Shown piece after piece: positions 38,914 through 47,932 of a DNA stretch of 64,000 nucleotides. The notes under the pieces were generated by a model. That model saw only the letters and a program-made list of their open reading frames with translations, ran no database searches and was not told where the DNA came from. The DNA is taken from positions 55,732-119,731 of the forward strand of contig CANRFN010000002.1 in assembly GCA_947629915.1 (NCBI GenBank), written 5' to 3'. Position 1 is the stretch's first letter; each line of letters opens with the position of its first letter. Source of the DNA: an uncultured Oscillospiraceae bacterium. GTDB lineage: Bacteria > Bacillota > Clostridia > Oscillospirales > Oscillospiraceae. The position numbers were made by a program, and so were the translations under genes.

Positions 38914-40272
38914 TCAGATGCGGCGGGACAGGGCCGGGTCCTCTGCCAGAAAGTACAGCAGCCAGCACACCGCCAGAAGGTCTGCCGAGCCCCCGGGGGA
39001 CAGATTCCGCCGGATGAAATCCTGGTCCAGAAAGGCCAGATCAGCCCTGGTAACGGGCCGCTGCAGCCGTTCCCGCAGGTTCTTCTGCAGGATGAGCTGT
39101 TCCTCCCGGCTGGCCCGCTTCATGAGGTTGGTGTCCGCCGCCGCAGCCATGAGATGGAGGAGGGCCATGCCGCCGGCCTCATCCGGGGACTTGCCGGCCT
39201 GCAGCGCCTGCTCCAGGGCGGGAAGTCCTACCTGTGCCGCGGTGGGAAAGCCCGCTGCCGCCTCGCCCCGGATGCCGGTGACGTCGTACGCGTGATACAG
39301 CCTGCCACCGGCGGTGTCCGGCTTGTGCGCCCAGTCTTCCAGGGCGCTGCCGGCAATGGCGCCGGCCTCCCGGAGGATGGATTCTGTGCTGATGGGTTCT
39401 CGCCTGCCGTATAGGCGCCCTGCCGCCCCGCAGAGGATCCCTACGGAGAAGATAGCGCCCTTGTGAGTGTTCACCCCGTCTGTGGCCGCCCGCATGGCGG
39501 CCTCCGCCGATTTCCCCATGGTGCGGAGAAGGGCAAAGGTCTTGGTACTGTCCGCCTGGGCGGTGCGGATGCCGGCAGCTGCCATGTCCCGGAGAGAGGG
39601 GGTGATGGCGGTGGTGCTGGTAAGGAAGGTGTAGAAGTCCATGTCCTTGTGGGCGCCGCTGTTGTCCCGGTCCACCAGGCCTGGCTTTGGGGTCACGGAA
39701 ACCTCGTAGAGCAGGGCCTTGGCGGCGAGAGAGGCGATCTTGTCTGCAAAGGTATTCTCCAGATGCCTGCGGATGGTCTCCCTTGTGAAGGCCTGGAGCT
39801 CCTGTACCGTGTGCAGCCGCCTGGAGGCGCAGACAGAGGCAGGCTTGCCGCAGAGCAGACACGTTCGGGGTGCGGCGCCGATCTCGGTGCGGTCTACCTT
39901 GCTGCCGTCCAGGCGGAGGACATCGATGTCGAAGAAGCGGCCCAGGGGGTGGTGCTCCTCCAATGCCGTGGTGGTCTCCTTGACGCGCAATGCCTCCCCG
40001 GACACCGCCAGATATGCCTGGCAACCGGTGGGCTCCACGGTGTCTTCAATCGCCAGAATGGGGATCCGGTCTGCGGTGAGGTGGCCCTTCAGGAGGAACA
40101 GGCCCTCCCGAAAGGCGGAGACGATGTCCTCGCTGATCTTCACCGGGCCGGCGATGTTCATGGTGAAGGAGATGAGGGGGGACTGGTACTGGCTTAATAA
40201 CGCCTGCTGCCGCCAGACCCGGCGCTCCCGGGCGTCCAGGACCTCTGCCAGGGTGATTTCGCGTACTTCCAT
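38914..40272 (-). CDS. citXG: Bifunctional CitX-CitG: citrate lyase prosthetic-group transferase and triphosphoribosyl-dephospho-CoA synthase
   Basis: A 452-residue fusion. Residues ~1-165 match CitX (QSPLISFTMNIAGPVK, then RTCLLCGKPASVCASRR). Residues ~175-450 match CitG (EVSVTPKPGLVDRDNSGAHKDMDFYTFLTS, GVNTHKGAIFSVGIL, HAYDVTGIRGEAAAGFPTA). CitG makes the 2'-(5''-triphosphoribosyl)-3'-dephospho-CoA precursor and CitX attaches it to the acyl carrier CitD. Natural CitXG fusions are known. It is the last gene of the citrate-lyase operon, 12 bases after citC. Confidence 0.92.
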   Translation of the reverse strand: MEVREITLAEVLDARERRVWRQQALLSQYQSPLISFTMNIAGPVKISEDIVSAFREGLFLLKGHLTADRIPILAIEDTVEPTGCQAYLAVSGEALRVKETTTALEEHHPLGRFFDIDVLRLDGSKVDRTEIGAAPRTCLLCGKPASVCASRRLHTVQELQAFTRETIRRHLENTFADKIASLAAKALLYEVSVTPKPGLVDRDNSGAHKDMDFYTFLTSTTAITPSLRDMAAAGIRTAQADSTKTFALLRTMGKSAEAAMRAATDGVNTHKGAIFSVGILCGAAGRLYGRREPISTESILREAGAIAGSALEDWAHKPDTAGGRLYHAYDVTGIRGEAAAGFPTAAQVGLPALEQALQAGKSPDEAGGMALLHLMAAAADTNLMKRASREEQLILQKNLRERLQRPVTRADLAFLDQDFIRRNLSPGGSADLLAVCWLLYFLAEDPALSRRI

Positions 40273-40284
40273 CGGTGCCTCCCC

Positions 40285-41337
40285 TCAGTGGTGCCGGACT
40301 TCTCCGGCGGTGCGGATGGCCTCTAATACCGGCTCAGCCGCCGGGCTGTGGAGCCAGTTCCAGGTGGGGGCTGGGAGATAAGCGCGGGTTTCCTCCAGCT
40401 TTCCCGCCTGGAGCATGGCTCGGACGGTGCTGGCGCTGATCACTGCCTCCTCCGCCTGCTTTCGGGGGAACACCTCCAGGGCGATCCCCGCCGCCGGGAG
40501 GCACTCCGCCATGGTGCGGTTATAGAGGTCCGTCACGAGACTGGTGGGTTCCTCCCCCACAAATCTTCTGGTGATGCCCAAGGCCTCGGCAATCCGAGCG
40601 AAGAGGGCCGCATCCAGACGGGCGTGTCCCTCCGCCACCAGGGCCGCGTCCTTCAGAAAGTAGCTGGGGAAGGTGTTGGCGGAGAGGAGATAGCTGCCGG
40701 TGCGGTGATAGACCAGATTCGTGAGATGGGCGGTGCCCTCCTGGACCAGCTGCTCCCGGACTTTGGCGGGGAAGAGGCTCACGTCCTCGCTGACGATAAA
40801 GACGTGGACCAGGCTGCAGCGCTTTGAGGCCTGCTCCAAAAGATACTGGTGGCCCAGGGTGAAGGGATTGGCGTTTAATACCACGGCGCCGATCTCCCCC
40901 GGTACCGGTATAGCTGGCGTCTCTTTCTGCAGCTTCTGGAGATAGTTTGCAAAGCCGGTGCGGCGGTTCTCCATGAACACCAACTTTCCCGGGATCTCGG
41001 CGATGGCGGTGAAGCCTAAGCTCGCGAAGATGGGAGCGGTGCTGTTCTTGGTGAAGAGGAAGAGGTGGGTGTTGCCCCGCTGCAGCTGGTACTCCGTGAG
41101 ATGGAATACCACGTCTGCCATGAGGCCCTCTCCCTGGTGGCGGCTGTCTGCGGCGAGACAGCGCAGGGTGTCCCGAAAGCAGCTGCCGGTGGCTACAGGC
41201 ATACCCTCCTCGTTCAGGAGAGCGCAGGTGTAGTCTAAATTTTGGTCCCGCTGGATGCCCTCCTGTTCCAACAGCTGGTCTACCAGCTCGTTGAGGCGGC
41301 GGTTCTTCGGGGAGACGGCGCACAGTGCGTAGCCCAT
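40285..41337 (-). CDS. citC: Citrate lyase ligase (acetate:SH-citrate lyase)
   Basis: A 350-residue protein. The N-terminal third looks like a GNAT-type acyltransferase fold (GEGLMADVVFHLTEYQL, LFLFTKNSTAPIFASLGFTAI). The nucleotidyltransferase core has the adenylylation motif NPFTLGHQYLLEQAS (~residue 157) and ISASTVRAML near the C terminus. CitC acetylates the CitD prosthetic group with ATP and acetate, activating citrate lyase. It lies between citF and citXG. Confidence 0.93.
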   Translation of the reverse strand: MGYALCAVSPKNRRLNELVDQLLEQEGIQRDQNLDYTCALLNEEGMPVATGSCFRDTLRCLAADSRHQGEGLMADVVFHLTEYQLQRGNTHLFLFTKNSTAPIFASLGFTAIAEIPGKLVFMENRRTGFANYLQKLQKETPAIPVPGEIGAVVLNANPFTLGHQYLLEQASKRCSLVHVFIVSEDVSLFPAKVREQLVQEGTAHLTNLVYHRTGSYLLSANTFPSYFLKDAALVAEGHARLDAALFARIAEALGITRRFVGEEPTSLVTDLYNRTMAECLPAAGIALEVFPRKQAEEAVISASTVRAMLQAGKLEETRAYLPAPTWNWLHSPAAEPVLEAIRTAGEVRHH

Positions 41338-41364
41338 AAGAGCAGTCCTTTCTGCGGTTTTTAT

Positions 41365-41398
41365 CGCCCCGGCAGGACCCGAGGGTCCCGCCGGGGCG
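41365..41398 (-). promoter_or_regulatory. Stable stem-loop in the citF-citC spacer
   Basis: CGCCCCGGC and GGACCC pair with GGTCCC and GCCGGGGCG. No T-run follows on the minus strand, so it is more likely an mRNA processing or stability element than a terminator. Confidence 0.45.
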
Positions 41399-41434
41399 GT
41401 TGGCGAACGTGGTACAGAACGACTTGGAGAGATG

Positions 41435-41560
41435 GGTGCTGGGGTTGGAGAGAGTTTGAGAGATTGCGGTGCTGAGGTATGGAGAGATTTTGAGAGAGAT
41501 TGGAATGTGTTACATGGGGACCCAGGAGAGATTGGGCGCTGGGGGAACGGAGAGCGATGG
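41435..41560 (-). repeat. Degenerate tandem repeat in the citF-citC spacer
   Basis: Two clear units of 33-36 bases begin with GGTGCTG, continue with GGAGAGA and end in GAGAGATTG (41435-41467 and 41468-41503). A weaker third lies at 41534-41560. The strand is strongly purine-biased. Read as citFC mRNA it is a pyrimidine-rich, unstructured spacer. Confidence 0.5.
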
Positions 41561-41562
41561 GG

Positions 41563-43130
41563 TCAGACGGTGTAGTCCTTCACCTCACGGACCACGTCCA
41601 TGATGGTGCCGTCTCGGGCCTCGATGATGCCCACGATTCGGTCCCCGAACTGGACGGGATCCGGCTCGCCTACGATCTTGTATGCGATGTCCCGGAGCTC
41701 CTCGATGGTCTTGAGGGGCACGCAGTCTGCGGCCTTCAGGGCGTCCAGGATGTCCTGCCGGGCGGGGTTCACGGCCACGCCGTAGTCCGTTACCACCACA
41801 TCGATGGACTCGCCGGGGGTGGTAACTGTGGTGACATCGGTGCAGATGGCGGGGATTCTGCCCTGGAGCAGCGGGCAGATCACGATGGTGCACTTGGCGC
41901 CCTGTGCCGCATCGGGATGGCCGCCCTGGGCGCCGGTGATCATGCCGTCTGAGCCCACCACCACGTTGCAGTTGAAGTGGGTGTCCACCTCGAGAGCGGC
42001 CAGCACCACGTAGTCCAGCTTGTTGACGAAGCAGCCCTTGTTGAAGGGGTTGGCGTAGGCGCCGGCGCTGATGCGGTGGTGGTTGGGCCGCTTCACGGAG
42101 TTCACGGCGAATAGGTCGAAGTCCTGGGTGTCCAGCAGCTTGCCCACGAGACCCCGGTCCAGCATGTCCACCATGCCCTTGCTCATGCCGCCCACGGCAA
42201 AGCCCATCTTGATGCCCCGCTCCTCCATGATCTTGGCCAGGGAGGCTGCGGAGGCGATGGAGGCGCCGCCCACGCCCGTCTGATAGCTGAAGCCGTCCTT
42301 GAACCACGGGGTGTTGATGACAACTTGCGTGCAGTAGTCCGCCATCATGAGCTTGCGCACATCGGTGGTGGGTTTCGCCGCGCCGGTGGCGATCTTCTCG
42401 GGGATGCCGATGGCGTCTACCACGCAGACGTAGTCCACCCGGGTCATGGCGATGTCCGCCGGGAAGTTGGGGAAGGGGACCAGGCAGTCTGTGATGGCCA
42501 CCACCTTGTTGGCGTGCTGGCCGTCTACGAAGGAATAGGAGAGCACGCCGCAATCGGATTTGCCGCCGATGCCCTTGCAGTTGCCGTAGTCATCGCAGGT
42601 GGGGGCGCCGATGAAGGAGATGTCCAGCACCGTCTCGCCGCTCTGGATGGCCCGGACCCGGCCGCCGTGGGAGCGCATGATGGCCAACTTCTGGAGCTTG
42701 CCCCGGGAGATGGCCTCGCCGATCTTGCCCCGGACGCCGGAGGACTGGATGCCGGTGATGGTGCCGTCCTCGATGTAGGGGAGCAGGGCATCGTGGGCCT
42801 TGCCCAAGGAGCTGGCGCAGATGGTGACGTCTTTGAAGCCCATGTCGTGGACTTCTTTCATCACCATGTTTACCACCAGGTCGCCCTCGCGGAAGTGGTG
42901 ATGGAAGCCAAGGGTCATGCCGTCATGGGCGCCGCACTTGATGAGGGCCTCCCGGATGGAGCCCACCATCTTGCTGGTGTTGTGGTCCAGAACCGGTTTC
43001 ACGATGGGGCCCTGTTTGTGGTATTCCACGCCCTCTTTGTAGTTGTTGCCCTGGAAGACCTCCTTGCCGGTGATCTTCAGGATTTCCTCGGGAATGTCTC
43101 TGCCGACAGCGTTAATCTTGAGTTCCCGGG
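41563..43130 (-). pseudogene. citF: Citrate lyase alpha subunit, native start removed by IS insertion
   Basis: From KINAVGRDIPEEI onward the ~515-residue body is an intact CitF, with SSGVRGKIGEAISRG, VVGSDGMITGAQGGHPDAAQGAK and a proper end (VREVKDYTV). CitF swaps the acetyl group of acetyl-CitD for citrate. Its first seven codons (MINLTSR) lie across the IS at 45309-45325, two bases from the citE stop. Removing 43131-45309 rejoins the frame exactly. As it stands the frame continues into IS sequence with no ATG and no good ribosome site, only weak GTG/TTG codons. Whether any CitF is made is uncertain. Confidence 0.8.
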
Positions 43131-43180
43131 TATATTTTACTAGTACAATCTCCACTGGCACTGGCTGATAGCCTACCAGA

Positions 43181-45100
43181 TCAGGCCCCTGGTGCACTTG
43201 CTTGGCTAGCCATCCGCGCAATGGTCTTTTTGTTCAAAGATCCTTTGGGGCGACCAGGTCCGCGCTTCACAGGTGGGTTTGCAGCCTCAGCAGCCTTCCG
43301 CGCAATGGTCTTTTTGTTAAGTGATCCCTTAGGGCGGCCTTTTCCTCTTTTAGGTGGAACAGGTGTTACCTCATCGGGGGGAACCGTAGTCTTCTCATCG
43401 GAGTGCTGTGCCTCAGAACAAACGCAGGAATCTTGATTCTCATGTTCCTGATGTTTAGGATTTTGGTCAAGCTGCTTCTCGCTTGTCCTAGCCGGTTTTC
43501 CACCCGTTCGTTTCGTTGGAGGCTCAGGCGGAACGCTACCGGATTCTGGATAGTCATATGCCAGCCTCCCATCCACAAACGGCAGTTTAACAGGACTTTC
43601 AAATTTGAATAGTTTATATATCTCACTTCCGGGTGCTTGAGGAGGAAATATTGTGATTCCGTCTTTATAAATCAAGCATTTTTGATTACGGAGGGACAAA
43701 AGCTTTCCACCCAAAAATAAATCGACTTCTTTAAATCTCATTTGAAGCATTTTCACAACGATGCATGCGATATAGGAGATAGCGAGGTGCCCTTTGAATG
43801 TCTCTGGGGACTGTGTCCTCAGTGGGAGTAATTTGGTGTAGTTTTTTGCGAAATCAAATATTTGTTCAGCTGCCTGCCTTTGATAATATGCAGGCAGAAT
43901 CTCATCTATTGTATATTCAAATCCGGAAATAATCCCAAAAACTCCTTCATCATGCATGAGATCATATACCATATCCTTAGTTAACTTCTTTTTGCTGGCT
44001 CTATCGAACAATTTATGCCTTTCGTCAGTCATCCGGTTCATATCTATTCCGAGATAAAGCCATGCGGGCATATCCTCATTTGAGCCAACAAAAACTTGTC
44101 TCTTTTTGATGAAAAGATATCTATCTTGATACTGAACAAAGTTTTCTCTATTGTTCATAGAGGCCATTTCTTCTTCAACCATTTTGAGGAGGCGTTTATC
44201 ATTAGAATCAGCACGTACAATGTATCCGATTTTGCACTCCTTTTTTTCTTTGTCATAGAACAAGTCGAGGTTTGTTCCAGAATCATACCCGGCATCAATA
44301 ATACACAACGAAACATCTACACCGAGCTCTTCGAGATTAGCTAGGACGAATTCAAGTGTGCTTACATCAACGACATTTCCATGAATTGGGGTGTAATATA
44401 AAGGAAGACCAGTTGAACGCTGAACAACATAGATCAAGCGGACCTCGTTGTGAAGAACACCATTGTGAATATTTTTGCACGTCATAGGCATGTGTATGCT
44501 ATTTGGAAGTCCCGTGCTATCAATTAATATTGCATGATCCTTACAATAGTGCTCATTGATGAATGAGATATAGTTTTTTTGAAATACTTGCGTTTTACTT
44601 TCCCGCCCAACAGATGCGAGGAAATCGCTGATACGCTGTCCATTAAAATCAGCTTTTGGATAGAGGTATTTAACAATATTCCCTTTATACCAAGTAATTG
44701 CGTCACTGTTTGCCAAATTCGACAAAACATAGAATAGAACCATGGCGTGTAGCGTATCTGGATTCCCATACTTGAGCGTATCAATAACATCCATAAATCC
44801 GGTAGAACGTATAAACCAATCAACAAAAAAGGCATCTCCAAAATCCAGTGCATCATCCGCCTTCTCCCGTCTGCGCCTATCATTAAGTACTGGGGGCACG
44901 TAGGATTCCGGCGGTGTGCCATACTGATTTGTTTCTAAATTAAATGTAAATATGCCACGCTCCTTGCTTTTATATATGCCGGCCTCTCTGTCAATTACTC
45001 TTCCAAGATATTGACTTGATACAACGTTTTTCCCGCCAACTCTTTTTGACTCTCCAATGTATGCATAGCTTTTGTCTGGTCCCGTATAAAAAATATACAC
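43181..45100 (-). CDS. IS1634-family DDE transposase with C-terminal tandem AT-hooks
   Basis: About 639 residues. I chose GTG 45100 after AGGGGTGA because homologues begin with a YIFY motif like VYIFYTGPDKSYAYIGES here; the frame is open to 45211. The catalytic triad is probably Asp in LIDSTGLP, Asp in CIIDAGYDS, and Glu in RQAAEQIFDFAKN. The last ~60 residues contain two near-identical copies of GRPKGSLNKKTIAR, each an AT-hook-like DNA-binding motif, separated by a short linker. The open length suggests it may be active. Confidence 0.85.
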   Translation of the reverse strand: MYIFYTGPDKSYAYIGESKRVGGKNVVSSQYLGRVIDREAGIYKSKERGIFTFNLETNQYGTPPESYVPPVLNDRRRREKADDALDFGDAFFVDWFIRSTGFMDVIDTLKYGNPDTLHAMVLFYVLSNLANSDAITWYKGNIVKYLYPKADFNGQRISDFLASVGRESKTQVFQKNYISFINEHYCKDHAILIDSTGLPNSIHMPMTCKNIHNGVLHNEVRLIYVVQRSTGLPLYYTPIHGNVVDVSTLEFVLANLEELGVDVSLCIIDAGYDSGTNLDLFYDKEKKECKIGYIVRADSNDKRLLKMVEEEMASMNNRENFVQYQDRYLFIKKRQVFVGSNEDMPAWLYLGIDMNRMTDERHKLFDRASKKKLTKDMVYDLMHDEGVFGIISGFEYTIDEILPAYYQRQAAEQIFDFAKNYTKLLPLRTQSPETFKGHLAISYIACIVVKMLQMRFKEVDLFLGGKLLSLRNQKCLIYKDGITIFPPQAPGSEIYKLFKFESPVKLPFVDGRLAYDYPESGSVPPEPPTKRTGGKPARTSEKQLDQNPKHQEHENQDSCVCSEAQHSDEKTTVPPDEVTPVPPKRGKGRPKGSLNKKTIARKAAEAANPPVKRGPGRPKGSLNKKTIARMASQASAPGA

Positions 45101-45182
45101 GAAAAAAATCACCCCTAAAGAAAAAATACCCCCCAAATAATAGGGCTCGCCGGGGAGTACTAGTAAGGAACAGTCCACTAGT

Positions 45183-45211
45183 ACAATAGCATATTTTGGG
45201 GAATATTTCAA
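45183..45211 (-). promoter_or_regulatory. Transposase promoter inside the IS
   Basis: TTGAAA (45206-45211), 17 bases, TATTGT (45183-45188) on the minus strand. It could also drive the downstream citF remnant. Confidence 0.55.
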
Positions 45212-45326
45212 GGGGGTTTTTAAAAAAACCTAGGAATTTCAACGGTTCTGGCCTAAAATAGCAGGGGAGATTTATTGGCCAAAATATGTACTAGTAAAAT
45301 CAGCCCGGGAAGTCAAGTTAATCATC

Positions 45327-46229
45327 TCACAGTTCCCCCTTATACACGCCGGATGCTTTCGCCAGCTCGATGGTGCGCTTGGCGCCGTCATAGAAGGCGA
45401 TGTCGATCATCTTGCCGTCCACCGTGAACACGCCGATGCCCAGCGCCTTCTTCTCATCGATCTCCCGCACCACTTTCTCGGCGAAGGTGATCTCCTTGGG
45501 GGTGGGGGTGTAGATCTCATGGACGATGGAGATCTGTCTGGGGTTGATGATGGACTTGCCGTCGAAGCCCATCTGCTTGATGGTCTGGACCTCTTTCCGG
45601 AAGCCCTCCATGTCGTCCAGGTTGGTGAACACGGTGTCGAAGCACTGCACACCGGCGGCCCGGGCGGCGATGATCATCATCTGCCGGGCGCCCATGAGCT
45701 CCACGCCGGTGCCGGAGATGGTGGTCTGCAGGTCCTTGGTGTAGTCTCCGCCGGAGAGGGCCACGCCGAAGAGCCGGTCCGAGGACTCGCAGATCTCCAG
45801 GGCGTGCATCACGCCCTTGGCGGACTCCAGAGCCGCCATGATGAGCACCCGGCCGGGCTCCACGCCGAACTCCTTCTCGGCCTCCGCCACGGCGTCTGCC
45901 ACCATCTGTACATCTTTGGCGGTCTCGGTCTTGGGGATGCGGATGGAGTCGCAGCCGCCGGCCACGGCGGCGCGGATGTCCTCCCGCCAGAGATCGGTGT
46001 CCAGGCCGTTTACCCGGACCACCCGCTCCACGCCCCGGTAGTCGATCTCCCGGAGGGCGTGGAACAGGGAGAACCGGGCGGCGTCCTTCTCCTTCTCGGC
46101 CACGGCGTCCTCCAGGTCCAGCATGATGGAGTCTGGCTTATAGATGTACGGGTCCTTGATCAGGCCGGGCTTCTGGGCGTTGAGGAACATCATGGTTCTT
46201 CTCAGCCGCTTCTTGTTCGGATGGCTCAT
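45327..46229 (-). CDS. citE: Citrate lyase beta subunit
   Basis: A 300-residue HpcH/HpaI-type TIM-barrel protein. Family landmarks are KPDSIMLDLEDAVAEKEKDAAR, the Mg-binding Glu region in LIMAALESAKGV, FGVALSGGDYTKDL, and GFDGKSIINPRQI. CitE cleaves citryl-S-CitD into oxaloacetate and acetyl-S-CitD. It overlaps citD by four bases. The native ATG of citF would lie two bases after the citE stop, showing the original citDEF coupling. Confidence 0.95.
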   Translation of the reverse strand: MSHPNKKRLRRTMMFLNAQKPGLIKDPYIYKPDSIMLDLEDAVAEKEKDAARFSLFHALREIDYRGVERVVRVNGLDTDLWREDIRAAVAGGCDSIRIPKTETAKDVQMVADAVAEAEKEFGVEPGRVLIMAALESAKGVMHALEICESSDRLFGVALSGGDYTKDLQTTISGTGVELMGARQMMIIAARAAGVQCFDTVFTNLDDMEGFRKEVQTIKQMGFDGKSIINPRQISIVHEIYTPTPKEITFAEKVVREIDEKKALGIGVFTVDGKMIDIAFYDGAKRTIELAKASGVYKGEL

Positions 46230-46525
46230 ACGATGGCACCTCCCCAGGGCAGGTCTGCCCTCTGTCCTACGCTGCGATACACCGCGGCCTCCACCCGGGC
46301 CTTGATGGTGCAGTCCAGAGCGCCCTTGTCCACGATGCGGACCTTGGCGTCCTGGACGCCCAGCCGGTCCAGGGTCTCCAGGGCGATCTTGCGGATCTGC
46401 CGGCCGTACTGGCGGATCACCGCGCTCTCCAGCTCCAGCTCCACCGAGCCTTCGCCGGGTTCCACCGTCACCATGCAGTCGCTGGACTCCAGCGTGCCGG
46501 CGATGGCGGCCTTCACGATTTCCAT
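46226..46525 (-). CDS. citD: Citrate lyase acyl carrier protein (gamma subunit)
   Basis: A 99-residue protein. I chose ATG 46525, eight bases after AGGGG; an ATG at 46531 is too close to the ribosome site. Ser14 in GTLESSDCMV sits where the phosphoribosyl-dephospho-CoA group is attached in known CitD proteins. The prosthetic arm carries the acetyl/citryl thioester through the lyase cycle. It begins the citDEF(C)(XG) block of the operon. Confidence 0.93.
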   Translation of the reverse strand: MEIVKAAIAGTLESSDCMVTVEPGEGSVELELESAVIRQYGRQIRKIALETLDRLGVQDAKVRIVDKGALDCTIKARVEAAVYRSVGQRADLPWGGAIV

Positions 46526-46596
46526 GGTCATTTCCCCTTTGCTATGATGGTATGGGCCCGGGCCGCTTCACGCGGCCCGGGGAAAGCTTGACGTGC

Positions 46597-47886
46597 TCAG
46601 AAGAGACCGCCCAGGCTGAAGACGCCCAGGGCAGCCATCAGGACGTTCACCAGAACGTTGGCCACAGACAGGAGGAACAGGTTCCGGAAGAGCTTGTTCA
46701 TCTCATCGTTGGTGGTCTCCTTGGAGGCGGAGTAGGAGGACATGATGATGGCGCCGCCGGTGGACAGCGGGCTGATGGCAGCGGCGAAAGAGGTGGCGGT
46801 GATGGCGGAGATCAGCTCCACATAGTTCACAGAGGTGAACTGGGTGGCCACCTGATCTGCCACCGGGAACAGGGCGGGCATCACTACGCCAGTGGTGGAG
46901 GACACCCAGGACAGGATGCCGGAGGTGGCGGCCAGGATGGGCACTGCGGTGTGCTCGTTCATGAAGCTCTGGAGGAACTCAGAGACCATGGTGATACCGC
47001 CCAGTTTGTCGATGACGGCCACCAGGGAGCCCACGCCGCAGATGAAGATCAGGGTGCCCCAGGGGATGCCCTTGATGGCGGCCTTCTCGTCGGCGGCGCC
47101 AGCGAGAATCAGAATGGCTGCCATGATGAAGGCGAAGAGGCCGGTGTCCAGCTTAAAGCCGATGCAGCAGATCACCATGATCACGATGGCGGCCACGGTG
47201 AGCAGCTGGTGCTTGTTGAACTTGGGAATCTCGGAGAGCTTCAGGGGGTTGTCTGCCTTTACCTTGTAGCTCTTGGAGCCGATGTAGATGATGAGGGTGA
47301 ACACAAAGCCGGAGAGCAGGGTGCTGAGAAAGAGGTGCGCCTCAAAGCCGGTGTGGCCCATGGGCTCGGAGAGCTCCTTGGCCAGAAGGCCGGTGAGGGA
47401 CAGGGGAGAGGCGCAGCCCGCGTTGGCGCCCAGTTTGGCGAAGAGGGCGGTCACCCAGGGGTTGATCTTCATCTCGAAGGCCAGGTACATGGCGAAGGTG
47501 GTCATGAGAATGCCGGCGGCGATGTGGCCGGGGCCGATGGCGGAGATGAAGGCGGAGAGGACAAACATCAGGATGGGGATCAGCACCGTGTTCTTGCCCA
47601 CCAGGGCCACGATCTTCTTGGAGAAGAGGTCCAGGGTGCCGTTCTGGGAGGCCATGCCGAAGAGAAAGGTGACGCCCACCAGGGTGACGAACATGGAGCT
47701 GGAGAAGCCGCCGGCCACCAGTTTTGCCGCCTGGCTGCTGGTCTGGCCGCTGAAGATGGCCAGGGCGAAGGCCACGCCCAGGGACAGGAAGCCCAGGTTG
47801 ACCTTCTTGATGAAGCCGATGGCCACCACGATGGCCAGCACAATCAGGGAGATCACGGGCATATAGGGCTCAAGAAAAGGAAACAT
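46597..47886 (-). CDS. Carboxylate transporter, MatC/SLC13-like permease
   Basis: A 429-residue protein with ~11-12 membrane segments. I chose ATG 47886, 11 bases after GGAGG; the upstream TTG lies inside that site. Features include SAFISAIGPGHIAAGILMTTFAM and SSTTGVVMPALFP, two similar hairpin-like repeats as in ion-transporter-superfamily carriers. Lying between the citrate-lyase genes and a TctC-type binding protein, it is the likely uptake route for citrate or a related tricarboxylate. Substrate assignment is from context. Confidence 0.8.
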   Translation of the reverse strand: MFPFLEPYMPVISLIVLAIVVAIGFIKKVNLGFLSLGVAFALAIFSGQTSSQAAKLVAGGFSSSMFVTLVGVTFLFGMASQNGTLDLFSKKIVALVGKNTVLIPILMFVLSAFISAIGPGHIAAGILMTTFAMYLAFEMKINPWVTALFAKLGANAGCASPLSLTGLLAKELSEPMGHTGFEAHLFLSTLLSGFVFTLIIYIGSKSYKVKADNPLKLSEIPKFNKHQLLTVAAIVIMVICCIGFKLDTGLFAFIMAAILILAGAADEKAAIKGIPWGTLIFICGVGSLVAVIDKLGGITMVSEFLQSFMNEHTAVPILAATSGILSWVSSTTGVVMPALFPVADQVATQFTSVNYVELISAITATSFAAAISPLSTGGAIIMSSYSASKETTNDEMNKLFRNLFLLSVANVLVNVLMAALGVFSLGGLF

Positions 47887-47932
47887 ATTTTTATTCGCCT
47901 CCAAATGGTTTCAGGTGTGCTGGAGATCCGGG

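Larger units (their letters stand above)
43131..45303 (-). mobile_element. IS1634-type insertion sequence (2173 bp) inserted at the citF start
   Basis: Ends are TATATTTTACTAGTACA (left) and, reversed, CTGATTTTACTAGTACA (right), imperfect inverted repeats sharing ATTTTACTAGTACA. The element is flanked by the direct repeat CCCGGG (43125-43130 and 45304-45309), the target duplication. It carries one transposase gene on the same strand as the cit operon. The AT-rich composition contrasts with the host. Further copies of ACTAGTAC lie inside the right end (near 45156 and 45174), possible transposase sites. Confidence 0.85.

Noticed and set aside
43131..43221. TTG at 43221 as the citF start
   Set aside because: It lies inside the transposase coding end with no ribosome site, so it is an artefact of allowing TTG starts.
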